Both the position numbers and the translations under genes were made by a program. From assembly GCF_902728235.1 (NCBI RefSeq), contig NZ_CACVBO010000001.1:3558001-3622000 (forward strand): a stretch of DNA of 64,000 bases, read 5' to 3'. Origin of the DNA: Lentimonas sp. CC4. GTDB taxonomy: Bacteria > Verrucomicrobiota > Verrucomicrobiia > Opitutales > Coraliomargaritaceae. Below the pieces are notes generated by a model. It did not search any database. It saw only the letters and a list, made by a program, of their open reading frames with translations, and was not told where the DNA came from. Shown here piece after piece: positions 52,893 to 62,252 of the stretch (positions are counted from its first letter, which is position 1; each line of letters begins with the position of its first letter).

Positions 52893-53796
52893 CACGATCC
52901 GACACCTCACGATTCAGTGGAATAAAGTTAAACCATAGTTCAGGGTTCTTGCGCAAATAAGACTGAAGCACATCCAGCACCGCCTGGAAATGAGACTTCG
53001 ACGCTGCGGCATTGGCCTGTTTGGATTCGCAGGGATGGAATACAGGCGACGTGTAGACTTCGATTTTTCCAGAGCGCTGCAGCGGGCCGGTGAACGAGAA
53101 TACGACTGGACACTGAAACAAGTAGGCTAGATGGTAAATCGTCATGGGGAACGCTCGCCGTTCTCCAATAAAATCAAATACATCCGTTTTGGAGGCAAAC
53201 TCAAGACGGTCACATTGTAAGCCGATCAACTCCCCCGATTGTATCGCATCCTTCAGGCGAAAAATAAATTCCTCATGATTATCGACCCAAAGGAATCCCA
53301 CTTTCCCTGCGAACGTAGAGGCTATTTTTTCAGTGTCTAATGAGTTGCCGACCCGAAGTCTCACCATACGAATTTGTCGATCAAAGCCACTTAACATACA
53401 GCCCATCATATCGGAATAACCGACGTGAAAGGTGCCTAAGAGTGCTGACTTCGGCGAGGCACAAAGCTCCAAAAAGCCAGATTTGTGGGCCTCTGGTGCG
53501 AACTCGAAATGGGGCAACTGACGACTGGCCCGAAGCTTCATCACCAGACCTTCGGTAAATGCCGCAAAATGACGAAACTGTTCAAAAAGAGACGGTTTCC
53601 TGCCGGTTAAGGCGGTCCAATAGGCGGCACTCGCACGCCGCTGCTGGTGCATGAACAGCATTGCGATGAAAATACCAATGTTCAGGCCAGTCCGAAAAAT
53701 ACAAGCGGGTAGATATTTCTCACCGGAAGCAATTATCCAGTAACCCCACGACGGGCCCGGATTCGACATGGTTGGTCTATGCTGGTTCACTGCCAT
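52885..53796 (-). CDS. Lipid A-type (HtrB/LpxL) acyltransferase, aryl-polyene cluster
   Basis: 303 residues. The catalytic HxxxxD motif reads HVGYSDM in LLGTFHVGYSDMMG, and the region ECPVVFSFTGPLQ to YTSPVFHPCES has the pattern of the LPLAT/lipid-A acyltransferase family. An N-terminal helix (IGIFIAMLFM) could anchor it in the inner membrane. It overlaps the chain-length-factor gene by 10 bp. In aryl-polyene clusters such genes occur in place of, or beside, the PlsC-type acyltransferase; here both are present. Confidence 0.85.
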   Translation of the reverse strand: MAVNQHRPTMSNPGPSWGYWIIASGEKYLPACIFRTGLNIGIFIAMLFMHQQRRASAAYWTALTGRKPSLFEQFRHFAAFTEGLVMKLRASRQLPHFEFAPEAHKSGFLELCASPKSALLGTFHVGYSDMMGCMLSGFDRQIRMVRLRVGNSLDTEKIASTFAGKVGFLWVDNHEEFIFRLKDAIQSGELIGLQCDRLEFASKTDVFDFIGERRAFPMTIYHLAYLFQCPVVFSFTGPLQRSGKIEVYTSPVFHPCESKQANAAASKSHFQAVLDVLQSYLRKNPELWFNFIPLNREVSDRDV

Positions 53797-54449
53797 TGGA
53801 TACTGAAGCGCCCGTGGTGGCTGCTATCAATGACCGCATTCTTTCGTTCGTCAAAAGTCCTGATGGCCGCTTCGAAACTGGGTAACGCAACATTTGTTTC
53901 GAGTGTCGATTCTGGGTTCCACTCTAGAGATCCGATACTACCTTCTTCCTGTTCAGAAAGGTGCATGGCGAAGGCGTAGGAACTGTCAGACGACAGACCG
54001 AATTCCTTCAACCAACTTCCGGCCTCCTCTCCCCCACTCAGCACAGTCTCTAACGTTCCACTTAAAAACGCCGATTTAAGCAGTTGCGGGAGTAGATTTC
54101 TCTGCCCCGCCAACGGTAGCAGGACACCAACCTCTTGTTGCCTCAAAATCAAGGCCTGTTCAATTCCACCGGGATGGATCGATTGCTGAAACGCGAGCGG
54201 ACTGGCGTAAGGAAAACTGTCTAGGTATTTTTCGAGTGCTCCGACCTCAGTGAAGGTAGTGCCGTAAACCAGCGTGGTCGAGAAGTTGAGGGGCATATGC
54301 TCCAGCAGATGATTCAGCATGAGGCCAAGACGACTCATGCGCCGTGTTGCCCGTCGAGGCAACGTCGCGCTAATCGCAGCGATCTCTGCCTGCTCATTCG
54401 CAGGATCAAGGATAACACAAGAACAGGCATGTATGTAACGCTTATACAT
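53787..54449 (-). CDS. Ketosynthase-like chain-length factor, aryl-polyene cluster
   Basis: 220 residues of the short ketoacyl-synthase-like family (Ketoacyl-synt_2 type). It carries the region YASPLAFQQSIHPGGIEQALI, typical of chain-length-factor proteins in which the catalytic Cys of normal ketosynthases is lacking; I see no SACAST-like Cys site. It would pair with the ketosynthase at 54442, as ApeC does with ApeO, and set the polyene length. It overlaps that gene by 8 bp and the LPLAT gene by 10 bp, consistent with translational coupling of the pair. Confidence 0.85.
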   Translation of the reverse strand: MYKRYIHACSCVILDPANEQAEIAAISATLPRRATRRMSRLGLMLNHLLEHMPLNFSTTLVYGTTFTEVGALEKYLDSFPYASPLAFQQSIHPGGIEQALILRQQEVGVLLPLAGQRNLLPQLLKSAFLSGTLETVLSGGEEAGSWLKEFGLSSDSSYAFAMHLSEQEEGSIGSLEWNPESTLETNVALPSFEAAIRTFDERKNAVIDSSHHGRFSIQWQ

Positions 54450-55563
54450 AACTGACTACCATAGCGCCGTGCGCCCCTCCAAATGCATTACTCAAGAATA
54501 AGGTAGAATCAAAGTCCTTCGCCGCAAATGAGTCCTTTTGGACGTTCGGCGCAAGACACTCCCCTGTCGTTGCCACCGTCCCTGGAATTTCTCCTTGCTC
54601 ATGCGCAGCCAGTGCCAAAGCCAATTCGACCAGTGCGCAACTACCTAAGGTGTGTCCGATCGACCCTTTCCATGAAACCAATGGGTGCCCCGGCAGCAGT
54701 TTATTCGTAGTTTCCGCCTCGAAGCGACCCGCTTCCAATGTGCCCGTGCCATGCCCTTTGATCCAATAGTTATCAGACTCTAGAGCCTGCTGAATCGAAA
54801 GGATCGTCTTCGTAAATCCACTCGCATCGGGCGCATTCGAAGTGAAGTGATACATTTCATTATACAACGCCTGAGCAGTGATGCGTGGCGCCTTATCTTG
54901 TTTATCCAGAATCGCATACGCCATTCCGTCTCCAATCCCGATCGAACCAAATTCTTGCGCCTGATACGGTGCAGGCATTTGGCCATTTAAAATTTTCAGA
55001 GAATGAAACCCTGCAGCAACAAAGGGGCCGACGTAGTCGAACGAAAGCACTAGAGCCTCATCTGCAAAATCCTGATGAATCGACTGTGCGGCTTGATACA
55101 GGCCTAATTGAGCGGAGACGCATGCATGGGAAAGAATCGTAACATTATCTCCCCATCCGAGTTCCTTCTTGAGAAATGCCAGACAGCCATGAGGAGTTGC
55201 CCATGGCGCATAACTCACATCGCGCTCCGAACTGACACCATAGAGCGCATCAATACCGAAGTTGCTGCTGGTGAGAAAAACGGGCCGACGCACCGTGCCC
55301 CAATCCGCAGACACAAGTGGCTGTATAAAAGACAGGAGGTCGCTCCACCACCGAGGGGGGAGTGACTTTTGCATCGGGCTACGAAGTGCCAGTGGCACCG
55401 AATCGCCCCCGTCTTCGCCGTAGATGGGAGTAAACCGAAGCCCCACCTCATTTCGCAACAAAGCCGAGACACTTTCGGAAGCAGAACCATGGCAGGTCTG
55501 GCACGCTATTTCCCGAATATGAACCGAGTGATTAAAGCAAACAGGTAAAGGCTGAGAAGGCAT
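54442..55563 (-). CDS. Beta-ketoacyl synthase, aryl-polyene cluster (ApeO-like)
   Basis: 373-residue ketosynthase with the catalytic C148 in SHACVSAQLG, H271 in KGHGTGTLEAGR and H304 in GSIGHTLGSCAL (K299 just before). It is shorter than FabF and of the type found with a chain-length factor in aryl-polyene clusters. Its start ATG is 8 bp after the carrier-protein gene and its end overlaps the chain-length factor gene by 8 bp. Functional in active-site terms; an extra Cys pair near the N-terminus (CQTCH) is unexplained. Confidence 0.9.
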   Translation of the reverse strand: MPSQPLPVCFNHSVHIREIACQTCHGSASESVSALLRNEVGLRFTPIYGEDGGDSVPLALRSPMQKSLPPRWWSDLLSFIQPLVSADWGTVRRPVFLTSSNFGIDALYGVSSERDVSYAPWATPHGCLAFLKKELGWGDNVTILSHACVSAQLGLYQAAQSIHQDFADEALVLSFDYVGPFVAAGFHSLKILNGQMPAPYQAQEFGSIGIGDGMAYAILDKQDKAPRITAQALYNEMYHFTSNAPDASGFTKTILSIQQALESDNYWIKGHGTGTLEAGRFEAETTNKLLPGHPLVSWKGSIGHTLGSCALVELALALAAHEQGEIPGTVATTGECLAPNVQKDSFAAKDFDSTLFLSNAFGGAHGAMVVSYV

Positions 55564-55571
55564 GACAATCG

Positions 55572-55838
55572 TTATACTCGTCCTGCGATCTCTTTCTGAA
55601 TATAGGCCGCTAACACATTCACCGATTTGAGAACTTCCTTCGACGCTTCGCTACTACCGATCTTAATGCCATACGTCTTTTCCAGCTGCAGAACCAACTC
55701 CAGACCATCCAATGAATCGAGGTCTAAACCACTACCAAACAACGGTTCATCATCACCAATATCCTCAGGACGCAGATCATTCAGGTCCAAGGTCTCTATG
55801 ATTAATGTTTTTAGTGCGAGCTGTAGGTCGTCTGCCAT
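55572..55838 (-). CDS. Acyl carrier protein, aryl-polyene cluster
   Basis: 88 residues with the carrier signature GLDLDSLDGLELVL, S42 being the expected phosphopantetheine site. Its acidic content (DIGDDEPLFGSGLDLD) and length are those of a normal ACP. It starts after the TVP38-like gene (48 bp) and ends 8 bp before the ketosynthase. It is the second carrier protein of the cluster. Confidence 0.93.
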   Translation of the reverse strand: MADDLQLALKTLIIETLDLNDLRPEDIGDDEPLFGSGLDLDSLDGLELVLQLEKTYGIKIGSSEASKEVLKSVNVLAAYIQKEIAGRV

Positions 55839-55886
55839 GGGGACTATTCATTTCGAAGGCAGCCAATGGTCAAGATAACATTGCCA

Positions 55887-56501
55887 TTATTTGGCACCAA
55901 AGATACGCCGTAATAGCAGTAATAAGCCCATGATCCCAGCAACCATCGCCACGGGAAGCCAGCCCGTTTCCTCAACCAAGTGAGGCACCGCAGCCATGCC
56001 TGCTGCGAAAATCGATTGAATCGACAATGAGATCACAAAATAAGGAACGAAGTCGACCCCGAGCACCGCCAGCATATAATTCTGGATAAAATAAGGCACG
56101 CCGGGAATCGAGCGCACAAGGAAAGTGACTCGAAATTGATTCCGCTTCGTTAATTCAGGTAGCGATCTGTCATACTTGGATAACAATGCTGATATCGGTG
56201 ACGCCAACAGATACCTAGCAATCGGGTAAGAGATCGAAATATTAATGGCCAAAGCGAGTGTGCAAAATGCCCAAGCATGCCACCACACATAGGCAGAACC
56301 GGCAAACAGGTAAAATACTGCAATAGGAAAGCCCACCAGCGGTAGGACGCTCATCATCAAGATGAAATAGATCGGACGAGTTTCGCGAATCAGCGGGAGG
56401 ATTCGCTCAATGTCGAAATCAATCGCAACCAATAGCGACAAGCCTGCGGCGAGGGACAGCCCAAAAATGAACAGCCTAAAAAGGACAGTATTGACTTTCA
56501 T
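55887..56501 (-). CDS. TVP38/TMEM64 (DedA-like) membrane protein, pigment cluster
   Basis: 204 residues with several membrane helices and the VTT-type motif around PLVGFPIAVFYLFAGSAY and RSIPGVPYFIQNYMLAVLG. Proteins of this group are thought to help lipid movement or membrane organisation; a role in exporting the pigment lipid is inference from position. It starts 7 bp after the flavin enzyme gene. Confidence 0.85.
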   Translation of the reverse strand: MKVNTVLFRLFIFGLSLAAGLSLLVAIDFDIERILPLIRETRPIYFILMMSVLPLVGFPIAVFYLFAGSAYVWWHAWAFCTLALAINISISYPIARYLLASPISALLSKYDRSLPELTKRNQFRVTFLVRSIPGVPYFIQNYMLAVLGVDFVPYFVISLSIQSIFAAGMAAVPHLVEETGWLPVAMVAGIMGLLLLLRRIFGAK

Positions 56502-56508
56502 TACGGCT

Positions 56509-58080
56509 TTATTGGCTCCTATCAGAACCGGCTACTGAAGCGCTCGTGGATTGACTGACCGCTGCATCTTTCACTGGGCGACCCCAGCTACGCCAACCTT
56601 CCTTCAGTTCAAGTAGCAACCAAGCGAACAAGCTTCCGATGACTCGAAATAGTAAGCTTTTGTCGAAGCTGAAGCTATTAAATGCGAAATAATGCCGATC
56701 ATTACATTTCCCCCAGGTCCCGCGCTTCATGCGCATTTGCCCAATCGCGGCAAGACGTCGATTGTAAGTTGTAATTAGCCATGCAGGGAAACGCGTATAG
56801 GGCCCGTTTAAGGGAGCCGCATTAAAACTACTATCTCCAAGACGATAAGGTTGAGAAACTATGCCTAAGTAATACAATCCTAGGTCAAGTTTGAACGCGA
56901 TGCGCATGAGTTCCCAGTCGCCCATATAGTAATACTTGTTTTTGTAAATCGACTCGAACCAGTGCTGGTATGAGCCCAAGAGTAACTCATTACGGGCGGT
57001 GTAGTCCTCTGGCATCACTCGATTTTGACGTTCTCGAACAATCAAGTCCGCGGTGCCAAAACTCGTAAAGCTAATCCAATCCATCCCCGAGCTATAGAAC
57101 GGATCGATAAACCCCGCCGCATCACCGACCAAGGCGAAGCCATCTCCCACCATCTGCCGAGAGGAATAAGGCATGTGCCTACGCCAATGGAAATCACCGT
57201 CCACACAGCTCGCCTCTTTCAATAAGATGGGGGCAATCGGATGCTGATAGAGCAAGCCTTTGAACCGATCAATAGGCTTATCCCCCGCGGGAAGCTCAAC
57301 TAAACGTTCATCGTAGACGATACCAATACTGACATCGCCCCCCTTGAGCGTAATCCACCAAGCCCACCAGCCGCGGCCGATTAAATGATTGGTTGCCGTA
57401 TTCCTGCGAGCGTAACAGCGCTTAGCAAAATCCGGAAAACATTTACGAATCTCCGGATCATCCCAACTCTTCACGCCACGCCATCGCACCCAGGCGGTGC
57501 TAATGGGATGGCTCTCATTGCGCTGAAGCCAACCTGACTTTCTGGCCAAAATCCGTGAAACACCCGAACAATCCACTAACCAGCGGGCACCGAGCTGCAG
57601 TCGCTCATCCCCTTTCTTTAAGCTCACTCGCTGCGTCCCGCCGGCATTCAGCTCGAAATCCTTCACCACACAAGGCCGGAGCAATTCGATGCCTTCGCGC
57701 ACGCACAGCCCCAACACATGCTCATCGAGCTTGGCACGATCCACCTGGTAGCTCGCTAACTTCACATTGTAATGCGGGCCGATCTCACTACAGCTATCGA
57801 GACAGGTGCTGTCCTCATTTTGAAACCAAAAACGCAGCCCCTGCTTGTTCAAGTGGTGCTCTTGCAGGTAATCCGTAAGGCCTAATACATTGCCAAGAAA
57901 ATAAGAACTAATCTCGACCGTAGACTCTCCCACTCGGCGCTTAAACTCCTCTGAACGTTCAACGATCAGAATCCTCAGCTCTGGCGCCTGCCTTTTGGCT
58001 AAAAGAGCCGTAGCAGCACCCGACAAAGCTCCGCCAATGACAATTATGTCATAAGGAACGTTATGGTTAACTTCGTTCAT
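56509..58080 (-). CDS. Flavin-dependent oxidoreductase, tryptophan-halogenase-like (523 residues)
   Basis: N-terminal FAD-binding motif IIVIGGALSGAATALL (13-28) and GESTVEIS region, the middle DCSGVSR turn and GDAAGFIDPFYSSGMDW identify the halogenase-like branch of the FAD monooxygenase superfamily. The typical WxWxIP motif reads WWAWWITL (238-245), an altered form. It may be a halogenase of carrier-bound intermediates or a monooxygenase; I cannot separate them. A C-terminal hydrophobic stretch (VIGSLFAWLLLELKEGW) could touch the membrane. Its start overlaps the end of the other flavin enzyme by 14 bp. Confidence 0.8.
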   Translation of the reverse strand: MNEVNHNVPYDIIVIGGALSGAATALLAKRQAPELRILIVERSEEFKRRVGESTVEISSYFLGNVLGLTDYLQEHHLNKQGLRFWFQNEDSTCLDSCSEIGPHYNVKLASYQVDRAKLDEHVLGLCVREGIELLRPCVVKDFELNAGGTQRVSLKKGDERLQLGARWLVDCSGVSRILARKSGWLQRNESHPISTAWVRWRGVKSWDDPEIRKCFPDFAKRCYARRNTATNHLIGRGWWAWWITLKGGDVSIGIVYDERLVELPAGDKPIDRFKGLLYQHPIAPILLKEASCVDGDFHWRRHMPYSSRQMVGDGFALVGDAAGFIDPFYSSGMDWISFTSFGTADLIVRERQNRVMPEDYTARNELLLGSYQHWFESIYKNKYYYMGDWELMRIAFKLDLGLYYLGIVSQPYRLGDSSFNAAPLNGPYTRFPAWLITTYNRRLAAIGQMRMKRGTWGKCNDRHYFAFNSFSFDKSLLFRVIGSLFAWLLLELKEGWRSWGRPVKDAAVSQSTSASVAGSDRSQ

Positions 58081-59392
58081 TTTTTTCTAATACTGAGGGG
58101 TTCGGAGATAAATTAACTCGTGATACAAAGCGCCAACGGCGATTCAAGACACATATCCAATTAAAAACCAGATAGCGCCACTTTAATCGAAGCGGTTCAT
58201 GCGTATTTCCAGCCACCACACTGTTAACTGCTGCAAATAAACCAAAACGAGGCGTCGGATTCATAAAAACAGCAAAACCATCGTCATCGTAGAAATTCTC
58301 GATCAAGCGCTGCATCACCCGAATGCGTTTCTTCAACTGATTCGTATAACGAAGTTGCGCTTTCTCGCACAGATTGGATTGAGGCTGAGCCCCAACCGCG
58401 ATGATCGCATCTGCAGCCATTTCTGCAGATGTTAATGCGAGATATACGCCAGACGAAAATACGGGATCAATAAACGCGGCAGCATCTCCGCAAAGAAAAT
58501 ATCGAGCGCCACAGAATGCTTCATGTATATAACTGTAATCCGTAGTCACCTGCCACTGCTCTAATGCCTGAGTCCCCTCTAATCGAGTTTGTTGATAAGA
58601 GGACTGTTGCACCGCATTCCAAAAGTAAGCCTCAGAGCTCTCGCGGTTTGCTCTAAAAGAATCCAGCGTCGACACATAGCCAACAGAGCATCGCTGATCC
58701 GAGAGTGGAATATTCCAAAACCAACCATCAGCTAACCGAGTAATAACAATGTTACCTGCGTTGCCTCCCGGCTGTAACGCGACTCCTTGAAAATGATTAT
58801 ACACCGCCACACGCTTTGGATAAGGCAAGGGACTACGTGGAATATTTAATTTACGAGCCAACCAACAAGCGCGCCCGCCTGCATCAATCAACCAACGCGC
58901 CCCACATTGCACGACAGTCGAATCAACAGACACATCCACCCGCCACCCGCGCTCTGTTTGCTCAACAGAATCCACGCTGGAATTTTGAAAGACATGACAA
59001 CCACTCGCCTTCGCATGGTTTAATAGCAATTCATCAAATCGTGAACGCTCGACCTGGTAAGTATAGTCAGCATTTGCCAGTAGTCCGTTCGCGAAAACAC
59101 TATGCACCGCCGCATCATCACTCGCCGTCTTAAACTCTGCGCCATTTTTCTTTAAGAACCCCGCCTTTTCAACCGCAGGCCACACACCCATACGTTTAAG
59201 GACCTCGTTCCCCACGGGAAGCAGCGATTCACCGATTTTATAGCGAGGAAACACAGTCTTCTCAAAGATCGCCACCGAAAAACCCGCCTGCGCCAGCAAG
59301 GTGCCCGCACAAGACCCAGCGGGACCACCTCCCACGATGATCACGTCATATTCAGGTTCAGCACAAATAGGTTGGCTATTATTCTCACTCAT
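58067..59392 (-). CDS. Flavin-dependent halogenase-like enzyme (441 residues), pigment cluster
   Basis: FAD-dependent enzyme with GGGPAGSCAG (21-30 in the 441-residue numbering), the GES-containing region RYKIGESLLPVG, the classic halogenase motif WFWNIP (224-229) and GDAAAFIDPVFSSGV. The segment KKNGAEFKT resembles the lysine region of variant-B halogenases acting on carrier-bound substrates. A halogenase would fit a xanthomonadin-type, brominated or chlorinated polyene. I use the ATG at 59392; the frame to 59416 adds eight residues. It is the first gene of the leftward cluster and overlaps the next by 14 bp. Confidence 0.85.
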   Translation of the reverse strand: MSENNSQPICAEPEYDVIIVGGGPAGSCAGTLLAQAGFSVAIFEKTVFPRYKIGESLLPVGNEVLKRMGVWPAVEKAGFLKKNGAEFKTASDDAAVHSVFANGLLANADYTYQVERSRFDELLLNHAKASGCHVFQNSSVDSVEQTERGWRVDVSVDSTVVQCGARWLIDAGGRACWLARKLNIPRSPLPYPKRVAVYNHFQGVALQPGGNAGNIVITRLADGWFWNIPLSDQRCSVGYVSTLDSFRANRESSEAYFWNAVQQSSYQQTRLEGTQALEQWQVTTDYSYIHEAFCGARYFLCGDAAAFIDPVFSSGVYLALTSAEMAADAIIAVGAQPQSNLCEKAQLRYTNQLKKRIRVMQRLIENFYDDDGFAVFMNPTPRFGLFAAVNSVVAGNTHEPLRLKWRYLVFNWICVLNRRWRFVSRVNLSPNPSVLEKNERS

Positions 59393-59701
59393 ATTCACGG
59401 GACGAACTGCGAACATTCAACACAGTAAAAACAACTTTTATTGTCCTCAAAAAAGTTAATTACGGGAGCTCACCATCTAAGACTCAATACAAAACGAACT
59501 ATCTAGAGCATCGTGAACCTCCAAGAATGACTGGCCTCATCGACCCAGTCATTCCATTTTCGCTGGTAAGCACGAAAATCGCCAAAGGCTTTGCCATTCG
59601 AGACGGTCACGCACCGCCTCCCCTGACACACACCCCTCGGATAACAATTCCTGCAATTCAGACTTGGACGATCCGCGTTCGATGTTCAACGTCCTTCAGA
59701 C
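59393..59701. other. 309-bp non-coding gap upstream of the pigment cluster and SET gene
   Basis: Presumably holds divergent promoters for the pigment cluster and the SET-domain gene. It includes the repeat GCGTTCGATGTTCAACGTCC at 59670-59690 (see 34530). No small gene is convincing. Confidence 0.5.
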
Positions 59702-60109
59702 ATGCCCAAACCGAAGAAATGGACAGAATCCGACTTTGAGATCAAGCCCTCCAGCATCGAGGGTGCTGGGCTAGGCTTGTTCACAAAGGTTCGTCTCCAA
59801 CCCGAAGACACCCTCGGCTACTACACTGGAGAGATTATTACCGAAGAAGAGTTTCACAATCCCGATCGCCCATTCTCCGCCTACGTGCTCTGGGTCTGCA
59901 GCACTCATATCATCGTCGGCGAAGGCCCGAAGGCGAATTATACGCGCTACATCAATCATAGCGATACCCCAAATGCGTTCCTCACCGTCTCTTCGCGATG
60001 GAAATCTGCCCGATTCGAAGCCCTCCGCGTGATTGAACCCGGCGAAGAAATTTTCTTCGACTATGGTGACGATTATTGGGAAAAGGATGAGTTGCCCGTA
60101 GCAGAGTAA
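59702..60109 (+). CDS. SET-domain protein
   Basis: 135 residues, essentially one SET domain: the N-terminal SSIEGAGLGLFTKVRLQP, YTRYINHSDTPNA (the NHS-type SAM-binding motif) and the C-terminal GEEIFFDYGDDYW. It would methylate lysine on a protein using SAM. Its target is unknown; bacterial SET proteins of this size are often lineage-specific. A possible link with the H1-like protein at 3237 is speculation. Confidence 0.9.
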   Translation: MPKPKKWTESDFEIKPSSIEGAGLGLFTKVRLQPEDTLGYYTGEIITEEEFHNPDRPFSAYVLWVCSTHIIVGEGPKANYTRYINHSDTPNAFLTVSSRWKSARFEALRVIEPGEEIFFDYGDDYWEKDELPVAE

Positions 60110-60189
60110 TCATCAAACTTCGCGAAACTTATATTCGCCCTAGCCGATCCACAACCTGACTCCCGTTCCGCGACGAACACCTCTGGTTT

Positions 60190-60226
60190 TCAGCATTTCA
60201 AACTTTCAGCATTTCAGAATTCCCCC
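60190..60226. repeat. Short direct repeat upstream of the secretion ATPase
   Basis: TTTCAGCATTTCA occurs at 60188-60200 and again at 60204-60216, just before the GspE/PilB start. It is comparable in kind to the TTCCTAA and GAACGTC repeats elsewhere. Confidence 0.5.
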
Positions 60227-60231
60227 CAAAC

Positions 60232-61929
60232 ATGGACCTATCCAGTATCTACAGAGACCTCAGCGACGCCGCACGTGAAGAGATCGAAGCACTGCCCCGC
60301 TCCGAACGCCTTGTCCAAATTGCAACCCTGCAAAACCGACCGACGCGTGAACTCGTCTCTGAAGTGGCAGAACTGGCAAACCTACCGGTGCTCAACGAGA
60401 TCGAACTGATCGACAACCCCACTGCAACCCTGCCACTACGCCTCATCCATGCCTATCAATGCGTCCCCGTAAGGAAGCACAGCAATACAGACGAATTTAG
60501 CGACGAGCCGCTAAGCAACACCGGCCCGATCCCACTCGTCACCCTATGGCCGCCGAACGATCAGATGGATCGATGGATCTTTGCCGTCAGTGGGCGTAAG
60601 CCCCAGTGGCACCTAGGAGACCCCGAGCAGGTCATCAACACGATCACACAGCGCTTCGGCGTGGGAGCAGGCAGTCTCGATGAGTCTGATATCGCGACCA
60701 ACGAAGCCGAGGATGAAGAAGCTGAAGACGAGGACGCAGCAGTCATCCGCTTTGTGAACGAAGTCGTGCAAAAAGCCGTCAGTGACCGCGCAACCGACAT
60801 TCACTTCGAGCCACACCGTGATGCACTACAGATTCGCTACCGTATCGACGGCGAACTCGTCGCCATTCGCGTGCCAGATAATCTGATTCGCTTCCAAGAC
60901 GCCATCATCTCTCGCCTCAAGATCATGGCGAAGCTCAACATTTCCGAGAAGCGCCGCCCACAGGACGGTCGCATCTCCTTTGGCGCAGGCGACACCGAAC
61001 TCGACATTCGTATCTCCACCTTCCCCACGATGTATGGGGAAAGCGTCAGCTTACGCCTACTCAACCAAAAGACCAAGCCGCTCTCCATGCGCGAACTCGG
61101 GCTTCAGGAAAACGAGGAAGAGTTGGTGACCCGCACGCTGGCCGCACCACACGGTATTATTCTTGTCACAGGCCCGACAGGTTCTGGTAAATCCACTTCA
61201 TTGACCGCATTCATCCGCTTGATCAACCGTCCCGAACGACGGATCATCACAGTCGAAGACCCTGTCGAGTATGAAGTCCCCGGCGTCAACCAGACCCAGG
61301 TGCATGCCGACATCGGCCTCACCTTCGCGCACTCGCTGCGCGCTGTCCTACGCCAAGACCCTGACGTTATTATGGTCGGCGAGATCCGTGACCGCGAGAC
61401 AGCCGACATTGCAATCCGCGCTTCGCTCACTGGCCACCTCGTGCTCAGCACCCTGCATACCAATGATGCCCCAGGCGCACTGACACGCTTAACGGACATG
61501 GACATCGAGCCATTCCTAATCGCCTCATCCGTGGAGATGATCATCGCCCAGCGCCTCGTGCGCCGCCTTTGCTCGAACTGCGCACAACCAGCCAACTACG
61601 AGCCGCACCACGTAAAAAGTTGCCTCACTACAATGCGTATCGACCCGGCAGAGGCTCAATACGGGCACCTAGCCAAGACACAAGTCGGGTGTGAACGTTG
61701 CCGTAAACTCGGCTTCCGCGGCCGTGTCGCTATTTTCGAAATCCTTCGCATGTCCGAAGAAATCCACGAACACATCGTGCAGCGCGAGTCCTCCCGCGTC
61801 ATCCGCGATACAGCTATTAGTCAAGGGATGCGCTCGCTCCAGCAAAGCGGCTGGGAGCACATCAAAGCTGGCACGACGACCTTAGAAGAAGTCATGCGCT
61901 TCGCCGAGATCAGCAGCGACGAGAGCTAA
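60232..61929 (+). CDS. GspE/PilB-family secretion or pilus assembly ATPase
   Basis: 565 residues. An N-terminal GspE-like domain with an acidic linker ([23 protein letters not shown]), then HFEPHRD (Asp-box region), Walker [10 protein letters not shown] (314-322), EDPVEYEV, the Walker B and His boxes ([26 protein letters not shown]), and a C-terminal zinc site with C447, C450, C487, C490. It powers type II secretion or type IV pilus assembly in the cytoplasm. The rest of the machinery is not in this window, so which of the two it serves is unknown. Confidence 0.93.
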   Translation: MDLSSIYRDLSDAAREEIEALPRSERLVQIATLQNRPTRELVSEVAELANLPVLNEIELIDNPTATLPLRLIHAYQCVPVRKHSNTDEFSDEPLSNTGPIPLVTLWPPNDQMDRWIFAVSGRKPQWHLGDPEQVINTITQRFGVGAGSLDESDIATNEAEDEEAEDEDAAVIRFVNEVVQKAVSDRATDIHFEPHRDALQIRYRIDGELVAIRVPDNLIRFQDAIISRLKIMAKLNISEKRRPQDGRISFGAGDTELDIRISTFPTMYGESVSLRLLNQKTKPLSMRELGLQENEEELVTRTLAAPHGIILVTGPTGSGKSTSLTAFIRLINRPERRIITVEDPVEYEVPGVNQTQVHADIGLTFAHSLRAVLRQDPDVIMVGEIRDRETADIAIRASLTGHLVLSTLHTNDAPGALTRLTDMDIEPFLIASSVEMIIAQRLVRRLCSNCAQPANYEPHHVKSCLTTMRIDPAEAQYGHLAKTQVGCERCRKLGFRGRVAIFEILRMSEEIHEHIVQRESSRVIRDTAISQGMRSLQQSGWEHIKAGTTTLEEVMRFAEISSDES

Positions 61930-62252
61930 GAAGCGCACCGTCAGCTTCGCCAGGACTTGCAACACCATTGCCAGCAATGTGTAAGGTGTTCGCGTGCGCG
62001 CATGCATAGACACCGCCTTATAGTTACGCGTTTGCAGTGTTTTCCTGCCAAAATTAACACTTTTGCGAAGTTGATGTAATAATCAATAACCAGTGACCTA
62101 GAGACTACTCCCTGCAACTGCAGTTATCGTCCCTTGTCTAAAATTGTTACACCGTTATTCGCTTTTTCTACATTTCTCATTGAAGTTACTCCTGCAATGA
62201 ATGTTATCATCCCACCGTTTGCCCGGCAGGATTCACTTACCCCCACACCGCT
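61930..62252. other. 323-bp non-coding gap before the TonB receptor
   Basis: AT-rich with no recognisable gene. I looked for a Fur-box-like palindrome before the receptor and found no convincing match. Promoter position not determined. Confidence 0.45.

Noticed and set aside
59527-59739. 70-residue plus-strand frame before the SET gene
   Set aside because: No domain, overlaps the SET gene start and the repeat at 59670; likely chance.
61930-62252. Fur box in front of the TonB receptor
   Set aside because: No stretch resembles the GATAATGATAATCATTATC-type palindrome closely enough.
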